DNA from: Agriotes lineatus
Taxonomy: Eukaryota; Arthropoda; Insecta; Coleoptera; Elateridae
Length of the DNA: 64,000 nucleotides
Assembly (NCBI GenBank): GCA_940337035.1
Contig: CALNHX010007553.1
Location: 1-64,000 of the forward strand
Direction: 5' to 3'
Under the pieces are notes generated by a model. The model saw only the letters and a program-made list of their open reading frames with translations. It did not search any database and was not told the origin of the DNA. Positions 9,216 through 20,435 of this stretch are shown here, piece after piece. Made by a program: the position numbers and the translations under genes. The first letter of the stretch is position 1. Each line of letters begins with the position of its first letter.

Positions 9216-11455
9216 ATTGGACATGCAATAATACAGGTAGAATATTTAGCGGCCTGTCGAAGCTGGCACGTTAACAATTTATTCCTGCAAGGGGGGAAAG
9301 AAACCCTAATAGTGACATCATATGTTATATATTGTGATTTATAGATCCTATTAGGATGGCCCACGTATTATTATTATTAAAAAAATGAAAAACATACTCT
9401 ATTATGTTCTCTACTAAATAAATCAAACATTAGGAAAAAATGGTTACATCTCCAGAAAAACAGAAAAGCGTAAAGTCACTAAACGTGGTCACAATACAGA
9501 GACAAGGTGTGGTAGCAGGGGTTCTCACCAGACCTGCTGATAAAGCAATCTCACTAGAAGGTCCCCTGGATAGTAGAAATACTGGAATCTGACCTAAGGC
9601 ACGACTTGTCCGTGAAAAGATACGCTTGGATGCCCCACGTCAATGGGTCGTTGAAGTCTGACGGGACTTAATTAATGAAAGTAGCACCCTCTAATGGGTA
9701 AAATCGGTTTAGAAGTTGTGACTACCCGGCGAAACACAAGTCTGGCCTCTTTGCCTGTTCCCAGGCTACTGCTTGCATCGAAAGCGTGAGTTTCTGTGCT
9801 GCACTAGGCGCGTCGCGTCCTTATCCACGGGGCGAATTCATAGGCGTGTGCCCTGAATTGTGCGCATGCGAAAATATCATAATAGATCCCACTGTCTCCG
9901 TTTTTAGAATAAGTTGTAGAAGTATTGGTTGAAGCTTTTTAGAACGAATTTATTTTTAACCCATCTGTTATACTTATTCCCAAAGCTTTCTCTTAATATT
10001 TACTATGGTACTTGCTTGCACTACCTATATGTGCAATTTCTGGATTCTACATGTTTTTTTCAATATTTTGCATTTATTTGTCTCCATTGATCTTGACTTT
10101 TAATCTGGAATATTATATATGTGTGTCTTCGTTCTCTATGTTTCAAAGTTTATGATGAACGTAACAATCTGGTTTTATATCAATATAATATGACCCATTT
10201 AATTCATCGTCATATTACTAAGATACACTGGGGTAACATGTATCCAAACAGGTTCTTAGTTATATACCGTTTTCAGTAACACAACATTTTTCGGCGTTTT
10301 ATTTGAAAGTAATTCTAATATTATATATTTATATTTTAGCGATACTTCGTCCTGCTATACTTCTATATAACTAAACCAGCATTTCGTATTTAAAACTTAG
10401 TCTGCGGAAATTTCAAAGTTAAATATAATTTATTTAAAATTCTTACGTACTAGCTAATATTGCTTTACTGCTTCTGGCAATTTTCTGCATTGGAAATGTA
10501 AGTTTTGCTAACAGCAAACTACCTTTATAATGTTCAACCGTATCTATATCTGACAAGCTGTACTTGAGTCCGTTATCATTGTTTGTTATTACTGAACTGC
10601 TCTCCTTCGCTACTATCGTATTTAATTAACTCGTGTAATATAATTACACGAATGTTAATTTTGTGGATCTGCATGTTGGTATTAAGCCGGCATGATTTCT
10701 AAGTCACGTGCTTAATTCCGCCTGCTCGCAGCTTATTCCATCTGATTTGCGGCTTATTTCCCACTAATTTTGAGACTTTGTTCCAGTGTGTAAACTTGTT
10801 ATCTTTCTCATCGTTAATTTAGTTTCCAAAGGTTTTATTCTACTGACGTGCGAGTTAAAATTCGGTGTACGAGGTACACCAAAGGCAACCTGATGGCCAG
10901 AATTGCCAGTTATGGAATTCTATAAAATGTAAATTATTCCTATGGGCGAAAGTTTGTGTTGCAAATTTTCCCAATAATCTGAATGCAAGAGTTGTAATGC
11001 CGACGTTGAATATTTGATTGTGTTCAGATGGAAGTTTATTGCTGTCATGTTGCTTTAAAAGTGCAATTGAGCTTACTTTTTTGTAAATATAAACCACAAG
11101 CGCACTGTAAGTAAGAACCAAACATGCTGTGCAAGCTATTATTATTTTTACTATGATTTTAGAATAATGTAATTGTAAAAGCAAACCGAATTATAGCTTG
11201 CATAACAAGTCCTAAAAGAGCATCTTAACAGAACGGCCGATGCCGAAGGCGAGGCCTGAGAGCCTACAAGTCCTGTAATGGTCGTTTCCGGATGAGGTAC
11301 GTACAATACAACATTTTTCGACGGTTTTGTATTCATCAAGAAATTTAGTTGCTCTATTTGACATTTATCAAAAACATTTTATTTGTAGAAAATAATTTGA
11401 CACTTGCTAGTTTTAGCCAATGATAGTATCATTATTAGGGTGGAGAAAATAAAGT
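9216..11455. other. Non-coding stretch without recognisable gene
   Basis: No coding signature is seen. The block 9470-9860 is less AT-rich than its surroundings and may be an old repeat. The minus-strand frame at 10855-11184 (109 codons, one hydrophobic segment) has no recognisable homology and I do not call it a gene. Confidence 0.4.
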
Positions 11456-12318
11456 CTGTTCACGAAACTCCTGGGCTGTCAAATTGTAATTATTATATTT
11501 AAGTTGGCAGCAAATTTAAAATTTCGTTGGTAACTTTCTACTTTTACATTTGGAAACACTGCAAAATTTTGAAACTTCCAAATTTCAAAATTTGATGTAT
11601 TTGTCAAAGTGACATTTGAATTCGTAATTGTCTCTATCAACGAAGTATCTTTTTTAAGATGCACCAAACACCAACTTTGAGAAATTATAAGGCCACTAAT
11701 TAACACCACCAACAAAAAGTATGTTATTCATATGTTGTTGATGAGTTTCTATCCCAACATGGGCATGCTGTTCTTAGACTGCATCCTTACCAGTGCCAGT
11801 ATAATCACATAGAGTTAGCATGGGCATTTGCAAAAAACTATTACAACAAGCATATACAATCCCAATCTTCATCCAAAGATAATGTTGACAAGTTATGGCG
11901 TATAGCTCTCAGTAATTTTACAGAGCAAATGTGGAAGAACAGTATTGCTGGCGGATATTCCTCCAGTCATAATATCGTTAACTGAATCTGATACTGATGA
12001 GTCCGACATGGAATTCTCTTCAGATTCTGAAACAACAGACTGATTGTGGAAATATAAAAGTATCCACTATAAATTTCTTATTCTCTCTCTTTTTCTGTAG
12101 CACTACAGCCCTAGGTGCGTTTTGGCTTAAAATTCAATACTTAACATTTCCAATTTGTAACTTTGTTTAATAATATTTTTCTGCTTTCGACATAAAACCG
12201 TCGAACACTAGTTTAGTCACTAGATTTGAAGTACATTCCATAAAAAAGCTACTATTATAAGTACACTCAAGAAATTTTAAAACAATTATTTTTGACAGCC
12301 CAAGAGTTTCGTGAACAG
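11456..12318. mobile_element. Deleted DDE transposon with 28-bp TIRs
   Basis: The left end CTGTTCACGAAACTCCTGGG (11456) and the reverse complement of the right end (CTGTTCACGAAACTCTTGGG, ending at 12318) match over about 28 bp with one mismatch. Both sides are followed by AGT (11453-11455 and 12319-12321), a candidate 3-bp target duplication. The interior retains only the end of a transposase gene, so the copy is non-autonomous through internal deletion. Confidence 0.8.
11734..11985 (+). pseudogene. DDE transposase C-terminal fragment
   Basis: The frame reads VVDEFLSQHGHAVLRLHPYQ, then CQYNHIELAWAFAKNYY, and continues to a stop at 11983-11985. 'R L x P Y x C x x N x I E L x W' is the region around the third catalytic residue (the E of NxIE) of a DDE/DDD transposase of the type annotated as a DDE superfamily endonuclease in insects. 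The first two catalytic aspartates are missing. A neighbouring frame carries an acidic tail (TESDTDESDMEFSSDSETTD) ending near 12042, the likely original C-terminus reached after a frameshift. It lies inside the TIR element 11456-12318. Confidence 0.7.
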
Positions 12319-13617
12319 AGTATAGTCACCCTCCTCAGTCATTTGAGTGAAGAGAGTGAGTACTTCTCAGTTTTCGTACCGAGTACAAAAATCAATATAT
12401 TTTGCAGGACGTAAGTATTCCGTTGTCTTTCTTTTGCATATTTTGTTCTAATATTTATATATATTAGAATCAATTGCTGAAATAAATTCGACCAATTGTT
12501 AGGTTCATTTTTATTCTGTAAAGATAACTACTATAATTCGGTTATACGTCGATTTCTTGGGCCAAGCCCGGTCCTTTCCACTTGTTTATGCAAGATTTAA
12601 AACTAATTTAGCAAAAAAGGACTTTATACCGAAAGAATGTGCGCTATTTCGGTGATAGTGTATCAGGGAGTTTTACTTTTCGTTATGTTCCGCACAGACG
12701 GGGAAATGCATCCGTAGAAGCATGATCTCGACATCGAGTCCGAGGCATTTGAGTAGGCAAGGTAGTTGCGTAAAAATTGGGTGCACCTTTATGGTGAAGT
12801 AAAGCTTCAACTGCAGCTTAAAGCAGAAATAATCTGGAAGTTCCTCAATAATTACGAATAATAAAGGGCAACTTTCGTAACAAATGCCGTTAGTTAAGTT
12901 ACCCTTCAAATCACATTTTGTGAACATACCAGCTAGTTGTCTTCACCCCGTGTCCTCCTTTCGAGACAATTTCTGTCCACGTAGCATGGCTGTCTTTGCT
13001 TGACAAAATCCTCAATGGTCAGATTTCTCACCCATCGTGGAATTGTGTGAACAACGCTGCACGTAGGACGTGTGATATTTTCAGTTCACCAGAACGCCTA
13101 GTATGCTAGTTAAGGAAGATCATTAGCTTTCTCCAGCCATTTAGTGCTTGGATATTTAATGATTAGATATTTCAGCATTGTCAGGATAAAATTATTTTAG
13201 TTAGTTTGCATACATGATAACGTCATCTAGGAGTAGAAGTTGGCATTATTGCGGCCATGCCATTTTAATTGTTGAATTTATCAAATAGCTCGTTGAAATT
13301 TGTTGTCATATTTGTTTTATTTTGTACTGATTATTTAATATACAGCAGTTGGCAGTTTCTTTCTTCACTTGTTTCTAAGAAAGCCCTCAAACACTGTTTA
13401 CCACACAATGCCTTCAGCAAAACAGGAAACACTCAGTTACTCGTCTATCTTACAATCTACAACAGTAGTAAGGGCGGTGCGCATACTTTTGATATGATGT
13501 GTTTTAAAATGGATTTAAAACAAGAAAACTAGATAGTAGACGATATGCATTTTTCAATTAATCACAAGAAAAATCCCAAAAAGGATAAAAACCGACGTGT
13601 AACATCTACATAACAGT
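12319..13617. other. Non-coding stretch, weak open frames only
   Basis: There are short open frames on both strands (minus 12673-12927; plus 13269-13532) without recognisable domains. Nothing supports a gene. Confidence 0.4.
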
Positions 13618-13965
13618 TTATATGTGATCTAAGTACAGAACTTGTAACAGCTTGGTTAGAACCTCGAATAAGCCAGTAACAAACTTAACTGTTACGTAAT
13701 CACTTCGCAATTCATTTGGTGTTATTATTTCTTCGGATAGTTCAGATAAACTATTATTAAGCAGCGTGTTTCTTTGTGATACGCTGGTGATTTGCTCTTG
13801 TTTAATGTTAATTTCCTTAGGTAGTTTTCTGAAACCTCTTATTAGCTTATTGATAAGCTCTTTCGCGTCTTCTGGAGTAAAACCCTTTGGCTGAAGGTCT
13901 TCTACTCCATGTATTCCAGCTATATCTTCCAAGTCTTTATAGGTAGCAATATCGTCATCATTTGG
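13618..13965 (-). CDS. Unidentified open frame, possibly a gene fragment
   Basis: The minus strand is open for about 115 codons, from roughly NDDDIATYKDLEDIAGIHGV near 13960 to a stop at 13618. The composition is protein-like: acidic N-terminal part, a helix-like charged middle (EDAKELINKLIRGFRKLPKE), then a Ser/Glu-rich part and a hydrophobic end. The first 29 codons of the longer open frame (13966-14052) come from the SINE body next to it, so the true start is lost or upstream. I do not recognise the family. It could be an exon of a host gene disrupted by the SINE, or part of an unknown element. It has no evident signal peptide or membrane span. Confidence 0.3.
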   Translation of the reverse strand, partial: PNDDDIATYKDLEDIAGIHGVEDLQPKGFTPEDAKELINKLIRGFRKLPKEINIKQEQITSVSQRNTLLNNSLSELSEEIITPNELRSDYVTVKFVTGLFEVLTKLLQVLYLDHI

Positions 13966-14153
13966 AAGAAAGAAGAAAGGCCAGAAAAGATGGAGAAGTA
14001 CTGCCCCGGAATTCGTCTCAGAGAAGGTATTCGATTGACTCAGGAAAACCACCTAAAAGCCTGAATCAGAGCAGACGGCCACGGGAATCGAACCCACGAC
14101 CTCTGGAATGCTAAGCAGGCGTGCTAATCACTAACCTACAGAGCTCGGTTCCA
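13966..14153 (-). mobile_element. tRNA-derived SINE, second family
   Basis: On the minus strand the head has a perfect B box (GGGTTCGATTCCCGTGG) about 35 bp downstream of an A-box-like TAGGTTAGTGATTAGCACG, then a body GATTCAGGCTTTTAGGTGG, and ends in pyrimidine-rich CTTTCTTCTTTCTTCC. The body differs from the SINEs at 2268 and 50586, so it is a separate family. No clear target duplication is seen. It abuts the LINE 3' fragment at 14155. Confidence 0.65.
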
Positions 14154-14154
14154 T

Positions 14155-14330
14155 AAAAGAGGAAAAGAAAGGCCACCTATGCGATGGTATGAGAATTTAA
14201 GAAAAAGGCTGGGCTACCATTGATACAAATAGCAAAACCGTAACCGTTGGAGAATATTAGGAAAGACCCGTGTCCAAAAATAGATTTAAAGAGTCTACAG
14301 AAGAAGACTAAGAAGAATTCTAAAGTTAAG
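14155..14330 (+). mobile_element. LINE 3'-end fragment
   Basis: The translation reads KRGKERPPMRWYENLRKRLG, and further on RWRILGKTRVQK. This is the same C-terminal 'RGRPP.RW.D....' followed by 'R..W R..G...V..W' pattern as at 19480-19660 in the LINE 18265-19676. It ends in a purine tail, AGAAGAAGACTAAGAAGAA. The rest of the LINE is missing (5' truncation or replacement by the SINE). Confidence 0.65.
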
Positions 14331-14470
14331 TTAATTTCAAATTCAAATGTCATGTCATTGGATACAAGTGACGTATCGCTGGATTATTTTCATGAATAAG
14401 AAAGCTATAATGTCATCCTTTGGTGTCTCAGGTAGTATCCAAATATTGTACTCTTGAACGTAGAAGGGTC

Positions 14471-15015
14471 GAAGAAAGTTTTCCTGGATAGAAGGACATT
14501 CGAATATTCAATCTAACGAAAAGGTAGATAAGATAGCTAAGACAGCAGTACATAAAAATAATATTGATGACAATAACATGTCTGGGCAGGACCTAATCGG
14601 TTTGGCCAAATCAGATATTCTCAGACGCAACTGGAACACTCGATGGCGATTGTCTTACAGCGAAAGAATGACTCAATATGCATTGATACATCCGAGAGTG
14701 GATTACGGCTAGTATAAACAAAAGCGGATATCCAGATTTTTCTACTCGACAGTTGCAAGACTGAAATTTGGATACGGTTGTTTTCCACCTCACTTGCATA
14801 AAATGAACTTGTTAGCTTCCCCAAAAAGTGAATGTGGATATGAAGCGGCAGATTTAAACCACATTATTTTTGCGTGCACCAAACATCATACAAAACGCAC
14901 ACAGTTTATGGAGCAGTTAATATTAATGGGTATTTCGTTTCTCTTAAATGTGGTCAGCATTCTTTGTTCCAACAATATAAATATTGCTAATACAGAATGT
15001 TCTATTTCTTTATAG
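14471..15015 (+). pseudogene. LINE RNase H and C-terminal region (I/Jockey-like)
   Basis: The frame begins SWIEGHSNIQSNEKVDKIAK, matching the 'H.GI.GNE.AD..AK' end of an RNase H domain. After a stop it continues RLKFGYGCFPPHLHKMNLLA, then the cysteine/histidine block 'ECGYEAADLNHIIFACTKH', and finally a leucine-rich end stopping at 15013-15015. A 'RL..GHG..P.HL....' motif followed by C-x-H-x-C is typical of the C-terminus of I/Jockey/Loa-type LINEs with RNase H. It is a different LINE type from the RTE-like copies elsewhere in the window. The copy is a relic, with frame changes near 14500 and 14715. Confidence 0.7.
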
Positions 15016-15881
15016 TTTTTATTTTGCATATCGCACAGTTGATAAATAGTGCTGTTGATACCTACACAGTAATTTAAGCGATACAAATGTAAGTTTAACG
15101 AAGAATTTGTGACATGAAATAAATTGCTATGCGGAGTCAACAAAATATTTTGACATGTAGAGGGTTCTTAAAATTAATAATAATGGTATATACTATAATT
15201 AGTACAAGTTTTACCTTCTTAGATCTTAGGAAGACCTGTAAATATGTAATTTTTATTTTAAAATCTTACGACGTTCAACAAAAACGTTACGTTTGTTTGT
15301 GCCGCAGTTGAATTGAGGCCGCTTGGACTAAAATTGTCGATGATTGTACTTTTCCAGCCAGCAATCATATTCCTTAGGTTGGTTTTGGGTTTGGGAATGT
15401 TTTCCTGTGATTTGCTCCAGATGAACCTCGAACATCCTAAAACGTATAATACAATTAAAACGTTGTATAAGATTATAAACATAATGATATTAGATGAAAA
15501 TTTAGGCGTAGAAAATAATTTCAATATTTATTTAGGAAAGTTTTTCGCTGTATAATTTAAAATCAATTTTAATGGTAGTCGATTAAAATAACGCGATAGC
15601 ATTTGTTTCAAAACAAATTTCCATTGGTATATAAGCGTTCGCAGGGCTGACTTCGCTCTGTTTTCCATATTTTGCCAGTGTAAGGTAACAGGCTGATGTA
15701 TGTATCAACAAAACAAATAATTAAGCTTGAACAATTGTCAGCTGCGCTGTGAAGGTAATTAAATGGTTTTGACGCCTACCTGTGTTTATTTTATTCCAAT
15801 AATTGCAATAAACTGAGGCAATCTGTGAGCAACGGGATAACCTATGGAGTTGCGATATATCTATGAGGTGATACGGTTGTA
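15016..15881. other. AT-rich non-coding stretch
   Basis: Overlapping short frames on both strands (15258-15555) have no recognisable domain. Nothing else is seen before the mariner end at 15882. Confidence 0.4.
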
Positions 15882-15944
15882 AGAGGGGAGATTTTTATGT
15901 GATCTATCTATATAAATAAAAACATATAGAATCTTAAGAAAACT

Positions 15945-16020
15945 TTATTTTTTTATATAACTCCTTCCTACACTTATGCACTTATTTCACTGTTTTTCCA
16001 ACTGCTCAATTAGTTCAGGC
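15945..16020 (-). pseudogene. mariner transposase, displaced C-terminus
   Basis: On the minus strand this reads ELIEQLEKQ, a stop (TGA where W is expected), NKCISVGRSYIKK and TAA at 15947-15945. This is the 'LxKRWxKCIxxxGxYxxK' C-terminus of mariner transposases. It sits 4.4 kb from the rest of the gene, on the other side of the long-TIR element, which shows that element landed inside the coding region. Confidence 0.75.
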
Positions 16021-16572
16021 AATGGGTGATTTTACCACGCAAAAGGTCGTAACCAAATTAAATTTGGAGGGATCGTAAAATTTACTGTCCTGATTATAAC
16101 CCTGAGTTTGCGACCTTGAGGGAAGACCGCTCGGGCTGCCATCTTGGAAAGATGGCGGCCAGAATCAGTTTTTTGTAAATATCTCTATTCTTATTGGTCC
16201 TAGGGGAAAAAAGTAAGGACATGAATTGAAGAGCATAAAATTGTACATAAAATATGTTCTATGAATTTTTTCCGTCAGACCAATAGTTTTTCATATACAG
16301 CGCGCCAAACGGAAGCAAGTAATGATAATGTAGCGGAGGAGCGTTTTTTTTTGGCTCCTGTCTCCTTAAATGTGGGCTAAGTGATATGTGCAAAGTAATT
16401 TCAACATAAATATCTATTATTATCAAATGTATTTACAGTTTTCTGCATTATATTTTGTAGGAACACGTCTGCTTCTTTAATGGGTATGATATTTATCATT
16501 TAATTTAGTAACTCGTTTCCACACCACCCCGAAGGTAGAGCCCAACGGTGCGTTTCTTTAACGTGGTATCCC
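16021..16572 (+). repeat. Left long terminal inverted repeat
   Basis: It contains ACCACGCAAAAGGTCGTAAC, a small hairpin GCCATCTTGGAAAGATGGC, the block AAGTGATATGTGCAAAGTAA and GTAGAGCCCAACGGT, all present inverted at 19896-20435. The arms differ by small indels and substitutions. Confidence 0.88.
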
Positions 16573-18264
16573 TATAATATATGAACCCTGGACACTCGGC
16601 TTGGTGTATCTGCATAATGTTTGCAATGCAATTGAACAATTTGCGGCATTATCAATGACAACAACTGAACAACGCGTCGGCATGCGACAATCTCGTAAAA
16701 ATCGTGATAAAACGGATCTACCCAAATTTGAAAAGTGATTATCTCAGTATAACCATTTCCAGAAGTTGACTGCTTAATGTCTATATGCACTGGGATGGTC
16801 GCGGATGACACTATCAATTGTCATGTGGTACTAGGGCGCAGAAAGATTGGCATTGCGCAAATGATAGGCCAAAAGATTGATGCAGTTAAATTCAAACGGA
16901 AGGAAAGAGTTCTACCTCTGCATAGCATGACAAGCAGTGTCAAAATAATGGGTGTATCGACTTCCATCAACCCACTTTTGTTATTTCATCGGATTTGCAT
17001 AACCAAAAAAACGACGAAGAATTGCGCGATTACTTCCAATACGAATTATCTCCATATCCGCTTTTATTATTTGCTGAGCATGGTATGCGCAAGGGGACCA
17101 AATCATCACTATACAAAGCGTTTTTTCCAATAACACCGAGTAGTGAACCATGTTATCGATGGTGGTTTTTCGTTACACCGGGACATATGGCACCGCAGCG
17201 AGTCTTTCGCAACAATTTGCACAAACTACGTGGACTATGTACACAGGTATTATCGTTCCAATTCAACTGTTATATTTGATGGGTACCCAGATGATGCGGC
17301 TAGCAAAAGCACAGAAAGTGCTGAGCGATCTCGACGTGTCAAGCAACATTCTGTAGCTGATGTTATTTTCGACGAAGCGATGGTTCCTACCACGCCGCAA
17401 GAACAGTTTTTATCTCGAGACTCGACTAAACGCCTTTTAATATCCATGCTCGCGAAAAAATTAGAAGACCATAATATTACAGTGATGCATGCACCAGAAG
17501 ATGCGGACTCTCTCATAATTCAAACAGCTATTGATATGTTTTCGTCCTATTCAGCAGTGCACATTGTGGGAGAAGATGTAGATTTATTAGTTCAGATGAC
17601 TGCACTGGCGAACGAGCAAGACAATATCTTTTTAAGAAAACCTGCTCGAGGTAAAGTGGAGGAAAATATATATTCATTGCACAGTCTACAGTTTGTAAAT
17701 CCTGTAGGCAAGAATATTTTGTTCTTGCATGCATTCAGCGGTTGTGATACAACGTCTGCTTTGTTTAATCAGGAAAAGATGACTTTTTTAATATTCTTGC
17801 AAAAAACAGCAGATTGCTTGAAATCATTGAAATCTTCCAAGATCCACATGCAGAATTCGATGCACTAGCCACTGCGGAGGAAGCATTTTTGGTAATGCTG
17901 TATGGTGGATGTTACGAAACAATACCTTGGATTCTCTGCGATACAGGAATTTCGGACGATCGGTGGTAAAAAGCAAATTCAACTTGGCCTCACTGCCACC
18001 AACAAAAGACGCTATGCGGCAACATTGCCTACGAACTTACCACCAAGTCCAGTTATGGCGTGGGGTTAAAAAAATGCAGTGGAGTATGGTTGGTGGAAAA
18101 CCCAGACAGGACTCGATGCTGTGCGAAACACATTCAACCTGCTCCGGATTCCTTGCTTAAAAGTATTTCGTGCAAGTGTAAAACGGGCTGCGGAAGAACA
18201 TGTGGTTGCCGCAAAACGGGCCTAAAATGTTCTGAAATTAACTGTTATTGCAATGTATCTCCTG

Positions 18265-19660
18265 TTAAATAACGGCGGAAATTTACTACTAAAGAAAATA
18301 TGTGAATTACTACAAGAATGTCTAACAAAAGGTAAAATTCCCAAAAACTGGAATAACGCTATCGTGATATTACTGCACAAAAAAGGTGACAAAACAAACT
18401 TGGAAAACTACCGACCGATCTCTCTTTTATCACAGCTATACAAGTTATTCACTAAAATACTCACAAACAGAATTACAACAAAACTGGACCAATATCAGCC
18501 AGTAGAACAAGCCGGATTTAGAAAACAATATAGCACATGTGATCACCTTTTGACAATAAGAGTCCTAACAGAAAAAGCAATAGAATATAATTTCAACATC
18601 TACATAGCATTTGTCGACTTCCAGAAGGCGTTCGATACTTTGGAACACTGGGCAATAATGAAATCACTGGCGAATGCAAGAATAGATAGCCGGTATATTC
18701 AAATCATTGAACATAAATACAAAAACGCCAATTCTACTATGCAACTCAACAGTAACACAAAACCTATCGAAATCGATCGAGGCATAAGACAAGGTGATAC
18801 TCTGTCACCAAAGCTGTTTACTCTGGCCCTTGAAGACATATTCAAACAATTAGACTGGCAAGATAAAGGAATACTAATCAATGGCAAACGACTAAATCAT
18901 CTACGATACGCAGATGATGTTATCCTTATAGCAGAAAATAGAGAAGAGTTGTAAGAAATGCTAACAGAATTAGAAGAGGAAGCAACCAAAACCGGACTCC
19001 ATATGAATATTACGAAAACGAAAGTCATGTGAAAGGAAGACCCTAATATCACCATCAGAAATCAACATCTAGAAAATGTATCAAACAATGTCTACCTAGC
19101 TCACACAATATCACTAGGGAGAGGAAATCAGACATCGGAAATAAACCATCGATAAAGGCTAGCATGGGCAGCTTTTAGCAAACTAAACAGAACCCTAACG
19201 AACAAGAGCATCCCAATGTATCTCCGAATTCGTCTATTTGAACAATGTGTCACGCCGATCCTGGCGTATGGCGCTCAAACCTGGACAATTACCAAAAAAT
19301 CAATGGAAATGCTCTAAACAACGCAGAGAGCTATGGAAAGGCGGATGATTGGAATTTCTCTAATACGAAGAAAGAGGAACGAATATATAAGGAGCATAAC
19401 CAAAATAAACTATGTGAGTGAAACAATAGCTGAACTCAAGTGGAACTTTGCGGGCCATGTGGCCAGATGTCAGGATGAAAGATGGACAAAAATAATACTG
19501 CAATGGAGACCATATCAGGGAAAAAGATCCAGAGGACGACCACCAAAGCGCTGGAGAGACGACGTAAAACTTACAGTGGGTTTATCATGAATGAGGGAGG
19601 CACAGAACAGAGATAATTGGAGGCAAATGAGGGAAGCCTATGTCCAAAAATGGACCGAAT
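18265..19660 (+). pseudogene. LINE reverse transcriptase (RTE-like), 3' part
   Basis: From 18265 to 18954 the frame is open and reads, in order, LQECLTKGKIPKNWNNAIV, LLHKKGDKTNLENYRPISLL, QAGFRKQYSTCDHL, FVDFQKAFDTLEHWA (palm motif A), GIRQGDTLSPKLFT (motif B) and LRYADDVILIAEN (catalytic YADD). After a stop at 18952-18954 it continues with several stops: LEEEATKTGLHMN, LAWAAFSKLNRTL, LAYGAQTWT, FAGHVARCQDERWTK and GRPPKRWRDDVKL. All polymerase motifs are intact, but the endonuclease half is missing (5' truncation). The order and C-terminal 'GHVAR...RWT...W.P..G.R.RGRP..RW.DD' block match the RTE-like LINE at 34346-38212. Confidence 0.88.
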
Positions 19661-19676
19661 AAGGGCTACAAAAAAA
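18265..19676 (+). mobile_element. 5'-truncated LINE with 8-bp target duplication
   Basis: ATCTCCTG occurs on both sides (18257-18264 and 19677-19684), and the 3' end is an A run at about 19670-19677, so both ends are fixed. The element is 1.41 kb, truncated at its 5' end within the reverse transcriptase. It lies between the CXC block and the acidic tail of the PIN-like gene, and removing it brings these to within a few codons of each other. It is therefore the youngest of the three nested insertions. Confidence 0.88.
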
Positions 19677-19895
19677 ATCTCCTGCGAAAACAATCCCAAA
19701 GTGCTTGGAGAAGACGAGGTGAATATAGAAGCAGAGGAAATCGATGATGAGACGACACTCTTAGAAATATTGGATAACAATGTTATGCAAAGTGACCATA
19801 ATGATGAAGATTCAGAAGACAATGCAAAAGTCCTTCCACAACCAAAACATCCAAAACGTACTTAAATGTAATAATTTTGTGGATTAGGCCTACTG

Positions 19896-20435
19896 GGGAT
19901 ACCACGTTAAAAAACGTACCGTTGGGCTCTACCTCCTAGGTGGTGTGGAAACGAGTTACAAAATAAAATGATAAATATCATATTAAGGAAGCAGATGTGT
20001 CCGTATAAAATGTAATGCAGAAAACAGTAAAAATACATTTGATAATAATAGATATTTATGTGGAAATTACTTTGCACTATCACTTAGCTCACATTTAACG
20101 AGACAGATGCAAAAAAAAAACGCTCCACCGCTACATTACCATTATTTTCTTACGTTTCGCGCGCTGTATCTTGAAAATTATTGGTCTAACGAAAAAATAT
20201 ATAGAACATATTTTATGTACAATTTTATGCTCTTCAATTTATTACTTAACTTTTTTTTAGGACCAATAGGAACGAAGATATTTCCAAAAAACTGATTTCG
20301 ACCGCCATCTCTTCAAGATGGCGGCCCGAGCGGTCTTCGCCCAAGGTCGCAGACTCAGGGTTATAATCAGGACAGTACATTTTACGATCCTACCAAATTT
20401 CATTTGGTTACGACCTTTTGCGTGGTAGACCCATT
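19896..20435 (-). repeat. Right long terminal inverted repeat
   Basis: Inverse of the left TIR. It includes CGTTGGGCTCTACC, ATGGCGGCCCGAGCGG and GTTACGACCTTTTGCGTGGT. The internal hairpin CCGCCATCTCTTCAAGATGG corresponds to that of the left arm. Confidence 0.88.

Larger units (their letters stand above)
16777..19865 (+). pseudogene. PIN/FEN1-like nuclease with CXC domain, broken by frameshifts and a LINE
   Basis: Fragments in order: 16777-16990 (a segment with SSVKIMGVSTSINP); 16995-17145 in another frame (DEELRDYFQYELSPYPLLLF, MRKGTKSSLYKAF); 17143-17790 (VIDGGFSLHRDIWH, STVIFDGYPDD, HAPEDADSLI, VGEDVDLLV, HAFSGCDTTSALF). The 'DADxLI' and 'VGEDxDLLV' acidic motifs and the GCDTTSA segment fit the metal-binding core of a PIN/FEN1-like nuclease fold. 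Next come ASLPPTKDAMRQHCLR (about 17980) and PAPDSLLKSISCKCKTGCGR with a CXC cluster (18157-18255; spacing C-x-C-x3-C-x3-C-x-C-x6-C-x4-C-x-C). After the LINE, 19685-19865 supplies an acidic tail (EDEVNIEAEEIDDETTLLEI) and a stop. At least three frameshifts make it inactive. The enzymatic role in transposition is inferred, not known. Confidence 0.7.
16021..20435 (+). mobile_element. DNA transposon with about 550-bp TIRs and PIN-like/CXC gene
   Basis: The sequence from AATGGGTGATTTTACCACGC (16021) inward is matched by the reverse complement of the sequence ending at 20435 (AATGGGTCTACCACGC...). Homology runs about 550 bp, to GTGGTATCC at about 16572 and its inverse near 19896. Between the TIRs lies one gene fragment set on the plus strand for a PIN/FEN1-like nuclease with a CXC domain, itself split by a LINE (18265-19676). 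Without the LINE the element is about 3.0 kb. It lies inside a mariner transposase gene. Target duplication: none certain; a 2-bp AT is possible if the ends are GGGT/ACCC. I cannot match it to a named superfamily from memory. Confidence 0.85.
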
